Positions 1-9,521 of a stretch of DNA of 11,444 nucleotides are shown here, in pieces (the stretch's first letter is position 1; every line of letters begins with the position of its first letter). The notes below the pieces were generated by a model. The model was not told the origin of the DNA. It searched no databases and saw only the letters and a program-made list of their open reading frames with translations. Position numbers and translations under genes: made by a program. Source of the stretch: Gryganskiella cystojenkinii (taxonomy: Eukaryota; Mortierellomycota; Mortierellomycetes; Mortierellales; Mortierellaceae). Where the stretch lies: contig JAAAIG010000447.1 of NCBI GenBank assembly GCA_015852425.1, positions 1-11,444 of the forward strand, given 5' to 3'.

Positions 1-1163
1 CAATTATATTCATCTCCCGTTGGGTCCTTCTTCAAGTTTGTCAACAAGAATTGACGAACTCCGAGGTCCTAAAAAAATAATTCGCATTAACCCAAATCAA
101 AAAGAGAGGGAGAGAGATATATTTTAATATCAGAGTACACAGCAAGAGATAGCGTGGGAAGGTCGACATTTTTCACGCAGCTCACTCACCGAAACGGTGT
201 TCCTCATGATTGTATCAGCCTCGCTCTGCTTCTTGACACGGGCAGCTTGGATCTCGTTCATGGAAACAACATATTTAGCAAATTCGGCCGAGAGTTTCAC
301 CTTGACAGGTGCCATGTCCACAACGATCAAACGATCCAATGGGGTATGCTTCAGAGCAAGGTTCATTGCGACCTTTCCTCCCCTACATGCACACGGAAGA
401 AATTGGTGGCAAAGCACACACAAAATATCCCCCCGTTAATAAATATTGGTCCGAGCTACTGCTCCGGTTTGCTTCATGGCCTGTTCCGTAATATTTCTCT
501 GTGTGTTCCTCCTTACATGGAATGCCCAATGACGATAGGGTTCTCTAACGATTGCTCCTTCATGAAATTAACTACGTCGTTCGCCATATTGGGGTAGTCA
601 TGTTCTGTCGAGTGGCCGCTCTCACCATGGTTGCGAAGGTCCTGTTTCCCAAAACAAAGTAAAAAAAAAATAAAAAGATCGAGCGGTCAAATTCGGAGCA
701 GATCGGGGACGGCAAAAGAGGCTGATATGTGACATTTCATTGTAGATATTTGATCAAAAAGAGACTAATTGAACCATTGATGGGAAATTGATGATCTAAC
801 AGGATGTTTATTCATATCCGGGATCGCACTGCAGAGACTTGCTGAAAGGAATAGCGAAGAGTGACAAAAATAAGAACAGGGAAGGCAGCTTACCAGGGTG
901 ATTACTCGGGTATTAAGGCGGGTAGCCATGGCCTTGGAGAGTGCCTTCCAGTTTTGCTTGGATCCAAAGAGGCCATGCATGATAACAATGGGTTGACACT
1001 TTGCTGGTTGAGCTGTCGAAGGTTGTGCGATCTCGGTGAAGGAGAGCTTTACTGGAGGAGTGAGTTTTGAGAGGGAAGGGGAAGAGGTTGTCAACGATCG
1101 GGTGAAGAGAGATGGTGCAAGGGAAACCCTGCGGCAAGGCAGAGCAAGGCGAAAACCCAGCAT
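1..1163 (-). CDS. ABHD11: ABHD11/Imo32-type mitochondrial alpha/beta-hydrolase, 3' end outside window
   Basis: Serine hydrolase of the alpha/beta-hydrolase fold, probably acting in the mitochondrial matrix; known relatives are human ABHD11 and yeast Imo32. Proposed exons on the minus strand are 1163-894, 641-517, 382-190 and 68-1 (partial), giving about 218 visible residues. Junctions are GT-AG (donors gtaagc, gtaagg, gtgagt) and keep the frame. Residues 1-32 form an Arg/Ser/Leu-rich, acid-free presequence. HGLFGS (63-68) is the oxyanion-hole loop, RVITLDLRNHGESGHS (86-101) spans the first splice and is a family hallmark, and GHSMGG (129-134, spanning the second splice) is the nucleophile elbow with Ser131. 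VRQFLLTNL in the last exon matches the ABHD11 family. The catalytic His, and probably the acid, lie beyond the left edge. The start MLGF was chosen because it opens the targeting peptide; the frame stays open upstream to a Met at 1304, which would give an unlikely leader. The gene is divergent from the glutaredoxin gene. Confidence 0.88.
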
Positions 1164-1394
1164 GGTAACGGTTGTGTGGAGAGAGGAGAGGAGAGAGGGA
1201 AAGAGGAGTGAAAAAAAACACAGAGAAATTGTCGATCTAGCTGTGTTGATATGACCAATGCTGGAACAAGCCACAGTAACAATCTCTCTGTTGAGGGAGT
1301 GCAACGCCGTCTTTCTCCCCCAACGAAATAAACAGTGTCAACTGCGAAGTAAAAGATGATCAAGGATGAGATGCCTTTGTGCCACCAATCTCTG

Positions 1395-1434
1395 CCTAGG
1401 ATTGATTCGATCTTGTCCCTAGAATTGATTCGAT
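1395..1434. repeat. 17-bp direct repeat in the divergent promoter
   Basis: CCTAGGATTGATTCGAT (1395-1411) recurs as CCTAGAATTGATTCGAT (1418-1434), 16 of 17 bases identical, with starts 23 bp apart (about two helical turns). Each copy contains TTGATTCGAT. The spacing and promoter position suggest paired binding sites for one regulator; no factor can be named. Confidence 0.7.
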
Positions 1435-1615
1435 GACGACCTATGAAATCAAACGGTCAACGAAGGATTGCGCGAAATGATGCGCTTTTATTTCTTTTAA
1501 AGCCGAATCGCAGAAATAGACAATGTGCGCAAATGGGAAGTCGCCCTTTGGTGTCAATTTGTCAGCCACGTCTTTTGACTGCCCATTCGTCACACCCTCA
1601 TCTCTTTTCAGATCA

Positions 1616-1623
1616 TATAAATA
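1616..1623 (+). promoter_or_regulatory. TATA box of the glutaredoxin gene
   Basis: TATAAATA matches the TATA consensus and its first base lies 31 nt before the ATG at 1647. If transcription begins about 30 nt downstream, as in most eukaryotes, the leader would be almost absent. If it begins further down, as in budding yeast, translation would have to use the in-frame ATG at 1683. Confidence 0.55.
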
Positions 1624-1646
1624 GGTCCGTTCTTTCGTCAATTATC

Positions 1647-2105
1647 ATGGGTCAATTCACATCCACTCCAGTTACTCCCGAAATGGCCGCTGCTATCAAG
1701 AAGAGAGTCGACGAACTCATTGGTAAATCACATTGACTGTTGCTCTGACTATTTCTTAAACTTTCTTCCGTTGTGCGGTCTTGCTGAAATTCTGACCTTT
1801 CGGCCTCTATCTTCATCTTTATATACAAAACTGTAGCCTCGAACGACATTGTCGTGTTCTCCAAGTCCTATTGCCCTTACTGCACAAAGGCCAAGAACCT
1901 CTTGACTTTGCTTGAAGCTAAATTCATTGCTATCGAGCTCGATAACGACGAGCAAGGAGCCGCAATCCAGGCCTATCTTCTTGAGTTGACCGATCAGCGC
2001 ACCGTCCCTAATATCTTTATCTCCCAGAAGCACATTGGAGGTTGCGACTCACTCTTTGCCTTGAACAAGTCGGGTGAGCTGAAGACCCTGCTTGCCAAGA
2101 TCTAA
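1647..2105 (+). CDS. Dithiol glutaredoxin (CPYC), two exons
   Basis: Small glutathione-dependent thiol-disulfide oxidoreductase that reduces protein disulfides and deglutathionylates proteins. Exons 1647-1722 and 1837-2105 flank a 114-nt intron (gtaaat...ctgtag, phase 1), giving 114 residues, the usual size for class I glutaredoxins. The active site CPYC is at 38-41. Glutathione-binding features follow in the right order: TVP with the cis-proline at 81-83, then GGCDS at 93-97. The first ~12 residues precede the first helix and begin MGQFTST, which fits an N-myristoylation pattern (Gly2, Ser6). No transit peptide is evident, so a cytosolic or membrane-anchored location is more likely than mitochondrial. 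A second in-frame Met at codon 13 (1683) would still give a complete domain. The family call is secure; the exact paralogue (Grx1/Grx2 type) cannot be decided. Confidence 0.95.
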
Positions 2106-3182
2106 AAAAGGATATCTCGCAATTCTTGATTGACCACACACTTTTTTTTTTAAAAAAAAAGGGACCGGGCAAAAAGACTTAGATAGAACCACCATGCTTT
2201 CATAAAGATGCAAGCTAATTATGCGTGTTTGATGTTTTGCCGAGCAAGAACTGACCTCTTTTGACTATGTAGTCTACCGTGGGCTTGTTTTATTTTGATG
2301 CATTTGTTCTGTCTTCGAAAAAAAGAAAAAAAAGACCAAAAAAACCATGAGAGCCGTCGTTGTTGTTTTTTTGTTGGTAGATCCCAGCAACCCAATCCTT
2401 GGGATGGGAGGATACCCGACTCTCTTTTTTGTGCTTCGATCCCGCCTCAAGGAAAATGAAATAATGCGACAGCAAAAAGAGAAATATAAACAAAACAGGG
2501 ATGAGCACCGAGACTGCAAAGACGACAGAGATGGAAGGAGTGAACACAAGCAGAGAGATGAACATAGTGCCTTTCAGAAATGAAAAGTTGGTTCCTTTCC
2601 ACAGCAGATGAAGGAAAGAAGGACGGGGTCACTAAGAGCCAATCGAAGAATTTCTCGTGTATCTGGTCTGTAAAAAAAAAAAAAAGTTGTTTGTTCATGA
2701 CGTTCTTCTTTTTTCTTTCTCCTATCCCCCATCATCCATCCTGTTCATCCACAGTCTCCTTTCAGCCTTGCCACTCACTCCACATCGTCGACACGCAAAC
2801 ACACCTTGTCTTGTCCCTTGCGTTCCCGCTGTGACCTTTCTGTCGAGTGACAACCTCCCAACTTTGGCGTGGTCACATTCTTCAACAACCGAAAACAACA
2901 TTATTCAAAAGGAGAGCCACTCTGTCGCTCCTTTTCATTCGGAGCAACCACCCTTCAGCAAATCCATCCAACCCGACCAATGACCCAGTTGCGGGATCGA
3001 CTTTTACTTTTCTGATTCCTATTCTTTTTTTTTTTTCGCTTCTGCCCCGCGACCTTCAACAAAGGTCCGACCTCCAAAAACATCTCAAGCGCTTCTTTTT
3101 ATATCTCTGACTCTTTGCAGACTCCCCCGACTTTGACAATCGCAACCAGTACAGCTTCCATTCAGGGTCGCTGGATGGAGCC
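2106..3182. other. Intergenic and leader region, glutaredoxin 3' end to RhoGAP start
   Basis: No convincing gene was found here. It starts with the glutaredoxin 3' flank (T10-A9 palindrome at 2142-2160), then purine-rich DNA, an A14 run at 2672-2685, and a strongly pyrimidine-rich stretch from about 2690 to 2840 of the kind seen upstream of fungal transcription starts. From about 2880 the plus strand becomes A-rich and leader-like. A T12 run lies at 3025-3036. A splice acceptor (tctctgactctttgcag) ends at 3120, so the RhoGAP transcript probably has an intron before its start codon. A short ATG-initiated frame at 2981-3016 would be an upstream ORF if it is transcribed and not spliced out. Confidence 0.55.
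2142..2160. repeat. T10-A9 palindromic homopolymer tract
   Basis: Ten T are followed directly by nine A, so 2143-2160 is a perfect self-complementary T9A9 block 37 nt after the glutaredoxin stop. Such poly(dA:dT) tracts commonly exclude nucleosomes, and this one sits where 3'-end formation is expected. A specific function is not shown. Confidence 0.6.
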
Positions 3183-6100
3183 ATGGCTCAGCAGAAAGTA
3201 TCATTCAAGAAATGGTGGAAGAACATCACAGGAAGCAAGGCAGACAAAGGTACAATCGGTGTCTTTCTCTTGCAATGCCACGCCACTAAAAAATCCAAAG
3301 GGTGGGCCGCCGATTGAGCAATGGATTCTACCTGCCAGCTCTGGTACCGACACGGAAAGATTGGAATGATATAAAAAACAACAACAGCAACCCAGGAGTG
3401 CTACTGTCGGCAATCTGTCCAAACGACGGCTGTGAACTGCTAAAGGTGATGGCGGCGGGCGGAGGAGTCAACAAGTTGGGCGATGCCATTGTCCCACATG
3501 GACATTTTTTTTTTTGTTTTTTGTCTCGGTGTCTCAGAAACCCTTTTCAATGACCTCAGCAGCGAACAAACGTTTGCAAACGGACCAGTTGGGAATGAAC
3601 GCGGAATGCATGTGAAGAAAGCTAGTCAGGACTCGAGGAGAGGAAGGGGCAGCAACGACTACAACCAAAAAGCACTCGGTTATAGGGCCATCTTGGAAGG
3701 GGAGGGAAGGGACGGACGTGTTCTGTTTGCATACGAGAGAAGCCAGAATTGACCTCCTGTTTTCTGTTCATTTCGTTTTTTTTTGCTTTTTCTGCGACAC
3801 CTTTTCTCCTCCTTTGCAACCCCACCATCTGCAGGCCTCTTTAATATCGATCTGGTCGACTCTATCTCGTACGCAGGAGTACCTGTAAGCTACACAATCG
3901 GCACTCAAACAAGATGTCAAGGGTTCATCCCTACGATCGTCTCAAAGTGTGGATGGTTCTTGAAAGAACAAGGTAAACAAGACAAGTTCAGAGGCGTGTC
4001 GTCATTGCGCTCCCTTTTTCATAACTTTGCTTCTCGTTCCTCTTTAACTGTTTTTCTTTTGTCTTGTCCTTTTAGCAACGAAAACTCGAGGAATCTTTCG
4101 CGTGAGCGGATCTGCAAAGAGGGTGGCAGAACTTCAACTCCTCTTTGATACCCCACCTAATTACGGCAGTCAGTTGGACTGGTCAGGATACACGATCCAC
4201 GACGCCTCGAATGTCCTTCGCCGATACCTCAATCATTTGCCGGATCCTGTCATCCCTTTGGAGTTTTATGAAAAGTTTCGGGATGTGCATAGTAAGTGCG
4301 GGTCAAATAAACGTCGACCCTTTTTACTGCAGGATTTTTTTGTTGCAAAGAGGGTTAACTACTAACAGCTCTTTTTAAACTTTTTTGCCTCCTCTTCAAC
4401 AGGGAACATGACGGAAGATGAAGAAATGACCTCGGCATACCAAGAGCTCATCAGTAAACTGCCTGATCCTCACGCCTGGCTGCTCATGTACCTACTGGAC
4501 CTCTTGTCGCTGTTCGCATATCACAGCGCCGAGAACCTCATGGACTCGAAAAATCTGGCATCTGTTTTCCAACCCGGAGTACTATCCCATCCAAACCACG
4601 CCATGTCCCCGGGAGAGTACATGACCTCGGCAGCTGTTCTCAAATTCCTGATTGAACACCAGAGCAGCTTCACCTTACCCGAAACAACTTTTGACGAAGA
4701 CGACAAAGACATGGCCCATTTCGGACTCTCTGGTCAAGCTATTCAAAATTTTCCCGATTACCAACGGCAATCCATTGGAGCAGGTCTGCATGGCGGATTC
4801 GTTAACGCGGAAGACCACGAGCAATTATATGACTCTCGGACAGCAAAGAGCGTTGGCTTTGAGCCAGAGGACAGCCTTCGGTGTCTAGATTCAGGAATTC
4901 GAAGACAGCTCTCGCTTCAAAAGCCCATCATCCCTCACTCGACTCTTCCTGGTCATGCTCCTCAGAGAAGCAGGTCGACCAATTCTAGTACCAGCAGCCA
5001 TCGCAGCCACCAATCCAACGTATTTTCGTCCGCCTTTCTCACCAAACGTCGATCCAACAGAAACTCGAAAACGGCCTCCAAAATCGGACAGGATTTTGAA
5101 TCACTTCCCCCTGGCGAACATTTGTTGAAGGAGCAAGGTATTGCTGCCTTTTTGTTTTTGTCCCGAGTTTCATGTTTTGAAGGATTTGTGTTATTTTGGT
5201 TATAAATTGCGTTTCATTTTTATTTTGCAATCTACTGACTCGTAATTCTGCATGACAATAGATCTCTCAGATATTGCTGAAGCATCCAAGTTTAGCGACG
5301 AGCATGCAAGGTCATTGACTCCTCAAAGTGCGTCTCTCAAGAAGGCTCAGACGATGCCGGTGTCTGCAGAGGATCCTAATCCAGATTTCTCAAGCTATTT
5401 GGCACTGCGCAAACAACTCCAGAGTGAAGGACTTTCGCGAGAGCCTTCGATTTTCTGTCAAACGATTGAAATTCAATTCCCGGCACCTTTGATCGATGTG
5501 GACAGACCGGCATCTTTTAAACCGTCCCCCCCAGTATCGTTGCGTACAAGCCCTGTATCCTCCAATGTCGAACAACGTATGAGTCAAATGCTGCCCAAGG
5601 AATTAAATCTCTCAACCACGGCTCATATTCACATCCCGGATCCTCCTATTCGACCTCTGGATGACGGTTATTCATCACAGGCGAGCGGTCGTCGAGGCGC
5701 GGCATTGAAACGTACATCAGGCTTGAACGCGCCAGCATCCAATGTCGGGGTCCCGATCCTTCGTGCCAAAAGTAATCCCGGGGAGATGACCCATGTTTCG
5801 ACCAGGAGTCAGTCGAGAGCAGCAACCGCCACAGGATCACAAGTTGGGGGTAGTGGTCATCACGCCATGGAAAAAATCAAAGGGTTATTCACCGGAAGAC
5901 ACAGGGATCACGACGATGCAGCTGACCCAGAAAGCAAGGAAAACAGGAGGGACAGCAAGAGAGAATCGGTCACAGAGAAACAGAGAAAGTACAAGAGCCA
6001 AGAAGTTAGTCCAAGCCATCTCCAAGCCGACCAGAGATCAGGATCCTGGCGTGGCACACCTCTCCATAGTGTTATTGACGAAAGCCACGATATCAGTGGA

Positions 6101-7168
6101 GACTGGGCCTATATTCAGCCACCGCCGCCGATCCCACGTCAGCAACAGCCTACAAGTGCACCTCCAAGACCGCGACCGCCTCCACCCGAGGGATCTCTCA
6201 TGGACCTGTTGGATATGCCGCAACGACACGGTCACCAGCCAGGACATTCAACACCATCTGCAGGTTCAAGGTCTGGTTCACCCTCTGCTCTTCATAGCCC
6301 CTACCCAAGACACCAACTTTCAAACAATCCATCATTCGCCTCGACATCTTCACCTAGATCGACACCAACAGGCGAGCGATTATACCACGGAAGAAACCTT
6401 TCCTCACAGGGCAGTTCAGCATCGTTGGAAGGGATGAACATCCCAGCCAATCGGGGCTCGTACCTATCGTCGAACGATCAGGAAGACTCTCACCAACGCC
6501 AACAACACCTGCACCAGCATCATTTGTCACCGCAGGGGCCGTTCAGGCAGCTTGGATCTCAGGGAGGGTACAATAACATTGGAGGTGGTGGCAGTAGCGA
6601 GGCTCTCGTGCCCCCACCGCCTCCACCAGGTCTTAGGAGCAGAAACGGATCCTTTGGGTCAACGGATGGCTATGATCCGAACGCTCCTCCAGTTGCGCCC
6701 AAGTCAAGGGAACGAAGAGCGATGCGCGAAGGTTCAGTGTCGTCATTAAGAGACGGGGATGTTACACCACCACCACGAGCAAGAAGTAACTCTTCTAGGA
6801 ACGTTTCCCCTGCGCAATCTCCTTCGTTGACTCCATTTGCATCTGGCCAGTTTCAGTCGCAGCAGCAGCAACAATATCAGCACCCTGGTTCTTCGCCGTT
6901 GGCAGGGAGATCGGGATCTTCCTCTGGGTTCGGCTCGACTCTTGCTAGCACACCCTCTAGTCGTGCTCGAGCGAGGGCTCAAAGTCGAGACGATCTCTTG
7001 AGGCAACAGGAACACAGCACTGGAAGGAATAGTGGTCAAGGATACGAGAATAACCGTCAAAGTTCTTCAAGGTCCCTTCGCTCCAGCTCCGTGACCCGTT
7101 CCCCATCCTCAGTGCCTCCTTCATCTTCCTCACCCAACCCTAATAGTCCAATTCTTCCATTAGGCTGA
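3183..7168 (+). CDS. Sac7/Bag7-type RhoGAP with long disordered proline/serine-rich tail
   Basis: GTPase-activating protein for Rho-family GTPases; the closest pattern is the fungal Sac7/Bag7 group that turns off Rho1 in cell-wall and actin control. Exons 3183-3249, 3835-3972, 4076-4291, 4403-5137 and 5262-7168 encode 1020 residues. All four introns are GT-AG and phase 1; TACTAAC (4360-4366) and TACTGAC (5233-5239) are clear branch points. KKWWKN opens the protein. The RhoGAP domain runs from about 23 to 235: GLFNIDLVDSI, then KCGWFLKEQ, then GIFRVSGSAKR with the arginine finger Arg77, VLRRYLNHLPDP (115-126), and NLASVFQPGVLSHP (191-204). From about 240 to the end the chain is Ser/Pro/Gln-rich with few hydrophobic residues; proline tracts at about 672-695 and 836-841 and a PPVAPKSR-like site near 861-868 could bind SH3, WW or profilin partners. 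The start at 3183 (gccATGg) is the first Met after the 3120 acceptor; the same frame is open back to 3121 (DSPDFDNRNQYSF...), so an upstream coding exon cannot be excluded. Confidence 0.92.
3250..3834 (+). other. Unusually long intron in the RhoGAP gene
   Basis: Donor gtacaa after AAAG and acceptor ccatctgcag define a 585-nt intron. Joining its edges restores K-GLFNIDLVDSI, exactly the expected beginning of the RhoGAP domain, so the splice is well supported. The other introns of this gene are 103-124 nt. The intron carries T-runs (T11 at 3505-3515) and a T/C-rich 3' end. Reading straight through the donor meets a stop (TGA) soon after 3300. An alternative exon inside it is discussed under findings. 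Confidence 0.8.
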
Positions 7169-7276
7169 AAACCCCACTTCAAATATATTTTGCTGCCTAA
7201 TTTATCATTCGATTGTGGGATTCATATTTCGTATTTTTTATATTTTATTTGAGGCATGGGAGAGAGAGACGAGTCT
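7169..7276. other. Convergent 3' ends of RhoGAP and the Ser/Thr-rich gene
   Basis: Only 108 bp separate the two stop codons. AATAAA on the minus strand (7249-7244) lies 28 nt after the stop of the leftward gene and is a good poly(A) signal for it. No equally clear signal for the rightward gene lies before 7277, so its transcript may run into the neighbour's coding region and the 3' UTRs may overlap. Confidence 0.6.
7244..7249 (-). terminator. AATAAA poly(A) signal for the Ser/Thr-rich gene
   Basis: A canonical AATAAA hexamer on the minus strand, 28 nt past the TAA at 7279-7277, in an A/T-rich stretch. Placement fits polyadenylation of the leftward transcript. Confidence 0.5.
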
Positions 7277-9521
7277 TTACTCCCATGGATTGTCAAAAAC
7301 TTCTTGAGCCGAGACATCCTTCTCGAGCTTATCCTTGGGCATTTGCATCATTGCCAAGACCTTGGCTGTTCCGGGATTCTCCAGTGGTTGGGCACCCAAG
7401 AAACCCGGGTCTAGGGCTGCAGCTTCTACAGCATCAGCGACGTTCCATTTGGGAAGACCGGATGAGAATGTGTCTGTTGCGCCACCCATTGCACGCGAGC
7501 CACCTGCAAGCGAGGACGAGTTCTTTTTGGACCGCACTCCGGAGAAAAGATCATCGAATCCTCCAATATCCTCGTCAAGTGAAGGTAAGGGGACTATTGT
7601 CCTGTTGTTGCTATCGAGACTAGCGCCGTTGTTGTTAGAATGACGATAGGTTGAGGATGAGGATGCCGGTAATGATAAAGCGGCCTCGGGCAAGAAGCTG
7701 GCACCGATCGAGTCATCCGATTGGGTATAGTCGATCCTCTTCTCATTGATTGTGGTCCGATCGAGAGAATCAACCAAGGAGTTACCCCAGGGGTTCGAGC
7801 TGTCTGCGACGTCTTCGCCCAGAGAGAATCCAGATCTTGTTTTGGGCTGTCCCACGGTACTAGCCCCAACACCTGGTTGGCCCAAGATGGGCACGATTCC
7901 TGTGTTGTTGTTGCCGCTACTGCTGTTGCTACTGGCAGCCGAGATTTGAGTACGAGCCGAGGTGACACTCCCAGAATCCAGCACGCTAGAGGATCGAAGC
8001 GCGCTCATCGTGGGCATGAACGGTGCAGGCGGGGCAGAAAAGAAGAGGTCGTTTCCAAAGGCCTCTGCGCCTTCATCGGGAATCACGACGTTGATCAGTT
8101 TCGAACGGGTCGAGGATGATGGGGTCGGTGATATATTGTCGTTGTCGCGTTCGAAGCCGCTCCTGCTGATGGGACGAGGCATCGGTGAGGCGGTACGGGA
8201 AATCGACTGGAACGTGTCGATGGACTGAGAAGAGGCTGACGATGAGGGTCGGACAGGTGGGGAAAGGGTCGCTTGAGGGTGAGCAAGCTCTCCTGAGGGT
8301 CGACTGCTAGCGCTGGTACGACGCTCTGATGGAACAGATGATGGCGGTCCGGATAGTGGGTTCAAAATAGGGTCCTGAACTGGGGTACTGACGGGTTTGG
8401 GAGTTGTTGTTGTTGCTGTTGTTCGATCACTGCTGGTACTTGCTCGTCCTGCTGGAATGTTCCTTACGGTGGAGGTCGAAATAGGGGGTAATTGTGGTTG
8501 CTGTTGTTGCTGACTTTCTTTGGTTGGAGTCACTGTTCCAGTGCCTGGGGCTGATGACCTTGAAGTGGTGCCTTTGGTCGAGGAAGTGACGGAACGGGTA
8601 TCGTCCACGATTTCGTGGCTCAAGGAACTCTTGACACTCCTGACGCTCTCATGACTCCGTGTACTAGCTTGACTGTTAGTCCTGGTCAGTGGTTCTGGCG
8701 TGAGAGGGGAATGAAAAGACAAAGCCTCGCCGTGGTCTTCATCTTTTCTACTGGAGGCACTGTCGTTAATCTGCCCAAGAGGAGAGACATCCGGATCCAG
8801 TGCTGTGGTTTGAATTCGCGTGTTGGCGGCACTACTACTGCCACCCAATGGTGGCGTTGGAACCCGTGATGAAGAGGAAGAGGACGCGACCGTGTTACTA
8901 CTAGTCTTGGTCAAAGGTGGTGTTGTAGTTCTCCTGGAAGCTGATGAGGTCGAGCCACTGTCACCGAATAAATCCCTCTTGGCAGAGGAAAGCGTTGAAG
9001 CAGATCCAGAATCAAATATGGAGCCAGTGCCGCTAGCAGTGTCCCCTGTCAAGGAAGAGAAGAGGGCATGATGTTGAAGGCGAGAGGAGCTGCGGGAGGA
9101 AGAAGTCGAGCCTGGAGGGGAGGTTTGTGATGAAGCGGGAAGAGGAGGGGAAAGGGTAGCTTTGACAGGAGTAGCGGTCCCACGGGTGGTATTCGTGGTC
9201 GCGGTAACAGGGGGGATGAGCGCCGCGAGAGGATCCTTGTAGAGGTCTCCAGTGCCCTTTCCTGAGAGTCGACTTTCTTTACTCGCGATAGATGGGCTGT
9301 CTGTGTGAGTGCATTGAGAACAAAAGGCATAAAAATAAATATAAAAATTGTTTAGTCCGCAGTCAGGAACCAGCGTTCGTAAAGAAAGGGACCCTGTATT
9401 TTAGACTTGGACGAGTTAAACGTTGATGGGGAGAACGCGCCAAGGCAATCACGGTCTTACCATTCGTGTCACCAAAGAGATGGCCAAACTTTGAGCTCGA
9501 GGTCGCCTTTCGTTGGGCCAT
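7277..9521 (-). CDS. Ser/Thr-rich, mostly disordered protein of unknown function
   Basis: I do not recognise this protein. Exons 9521-9461 and 9300-7277 join across a 160-nt phase-1 intron (gtaaga...cactcacacag), giving 694 residues. The start MAQRKATSSSKF is the only Met near the exon start and lies in a CAAC-rich leader. The body is dominated by Ser, Thr and Pro with a Gln run near 284-288, typical of intrinsic disorder and heavy phosphorylation. Short motifs repeat across it: GHLFGD (13-18), DLYKDPLAALIPP near 38-50, DLFGD (130-134), NDLFF (437-441), SNPWG (522-526), FDDLF (602-606) and the terminal DNPWE (690-694). The last ~60 residues, with an amphipathic stretch (WNVADAVEAAALDPGFLG), look more ordered. 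DLF-, NPW- and DPLA-like motifs resemble ligands of clathrin adaptors and EH domains, which hints at vesicle traffic; this is inference from motif shape only. No membrane segment or signal peptide is visible. Confidence 0.85.

Larger units (their letters stand above)
1164..1646. promoter_or_regulatory. Divergent promoter region between hydrolase and glutaredoxin genes
   Basis: These 483 bp separate two head-to-head start codons and hold no convincing gene. The side next to the hydrolase is GA-rich on the plus strand (a pyrimidine-rich leader in the direction of that gene). CCAAT motifs lie at 1255-1259 and 1385-1389, a 17-bp near-identical direct repeat at 1395-1434, and a TATAAATA box at 1616-1623 close to the glutaredoxin start. 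The role as a shared promoter is inferred from gene orientation. Confidence 0.6.

Noticed and set aside
1164..1304. In-frame N-terminal extension of the hydrolase starting at a Met at 1304
   Set aside because: It would bury the mitochondrial presequence behind a Leu/Ser-rich stretch that reads as a translated pyrimidine-rich leader; MLGF is the better start.
2274..2698. Several short open frames on both strands between glutaredoxin and RhoGAP
   Set aside because: Low-complexity Phe/Ser/Lys translations of homopolymer-rich DNA with no motif or splice support.
5793..6437. Open frame of 214 codons inside the RhoGAP tail
   Set aside because: A shadow of the long coding exon in another frame; His/Arg/Thr-rich with no motif.
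6855..6885. CAG/CAA run in the RhoGAP tail and a Gln run in the Ser/Thr-rich gene as microsatellites of interest
   Set aside because: Short, impure Gln-coding runs are ordinary in disordered fungal proteins.
6746..7060. Minus-strand open frame opposite the RhoGAP tail
   Set aside because: Arg-rich antisense of Ser/Pro codons; no support.
7213..8119. Plus-strand open frames opposite the Ser/Thr-rich gene
   Set aside because: Antisense shadows of a long minus-strand exon with repetitive Ser/Thr codons; no start context or domain.
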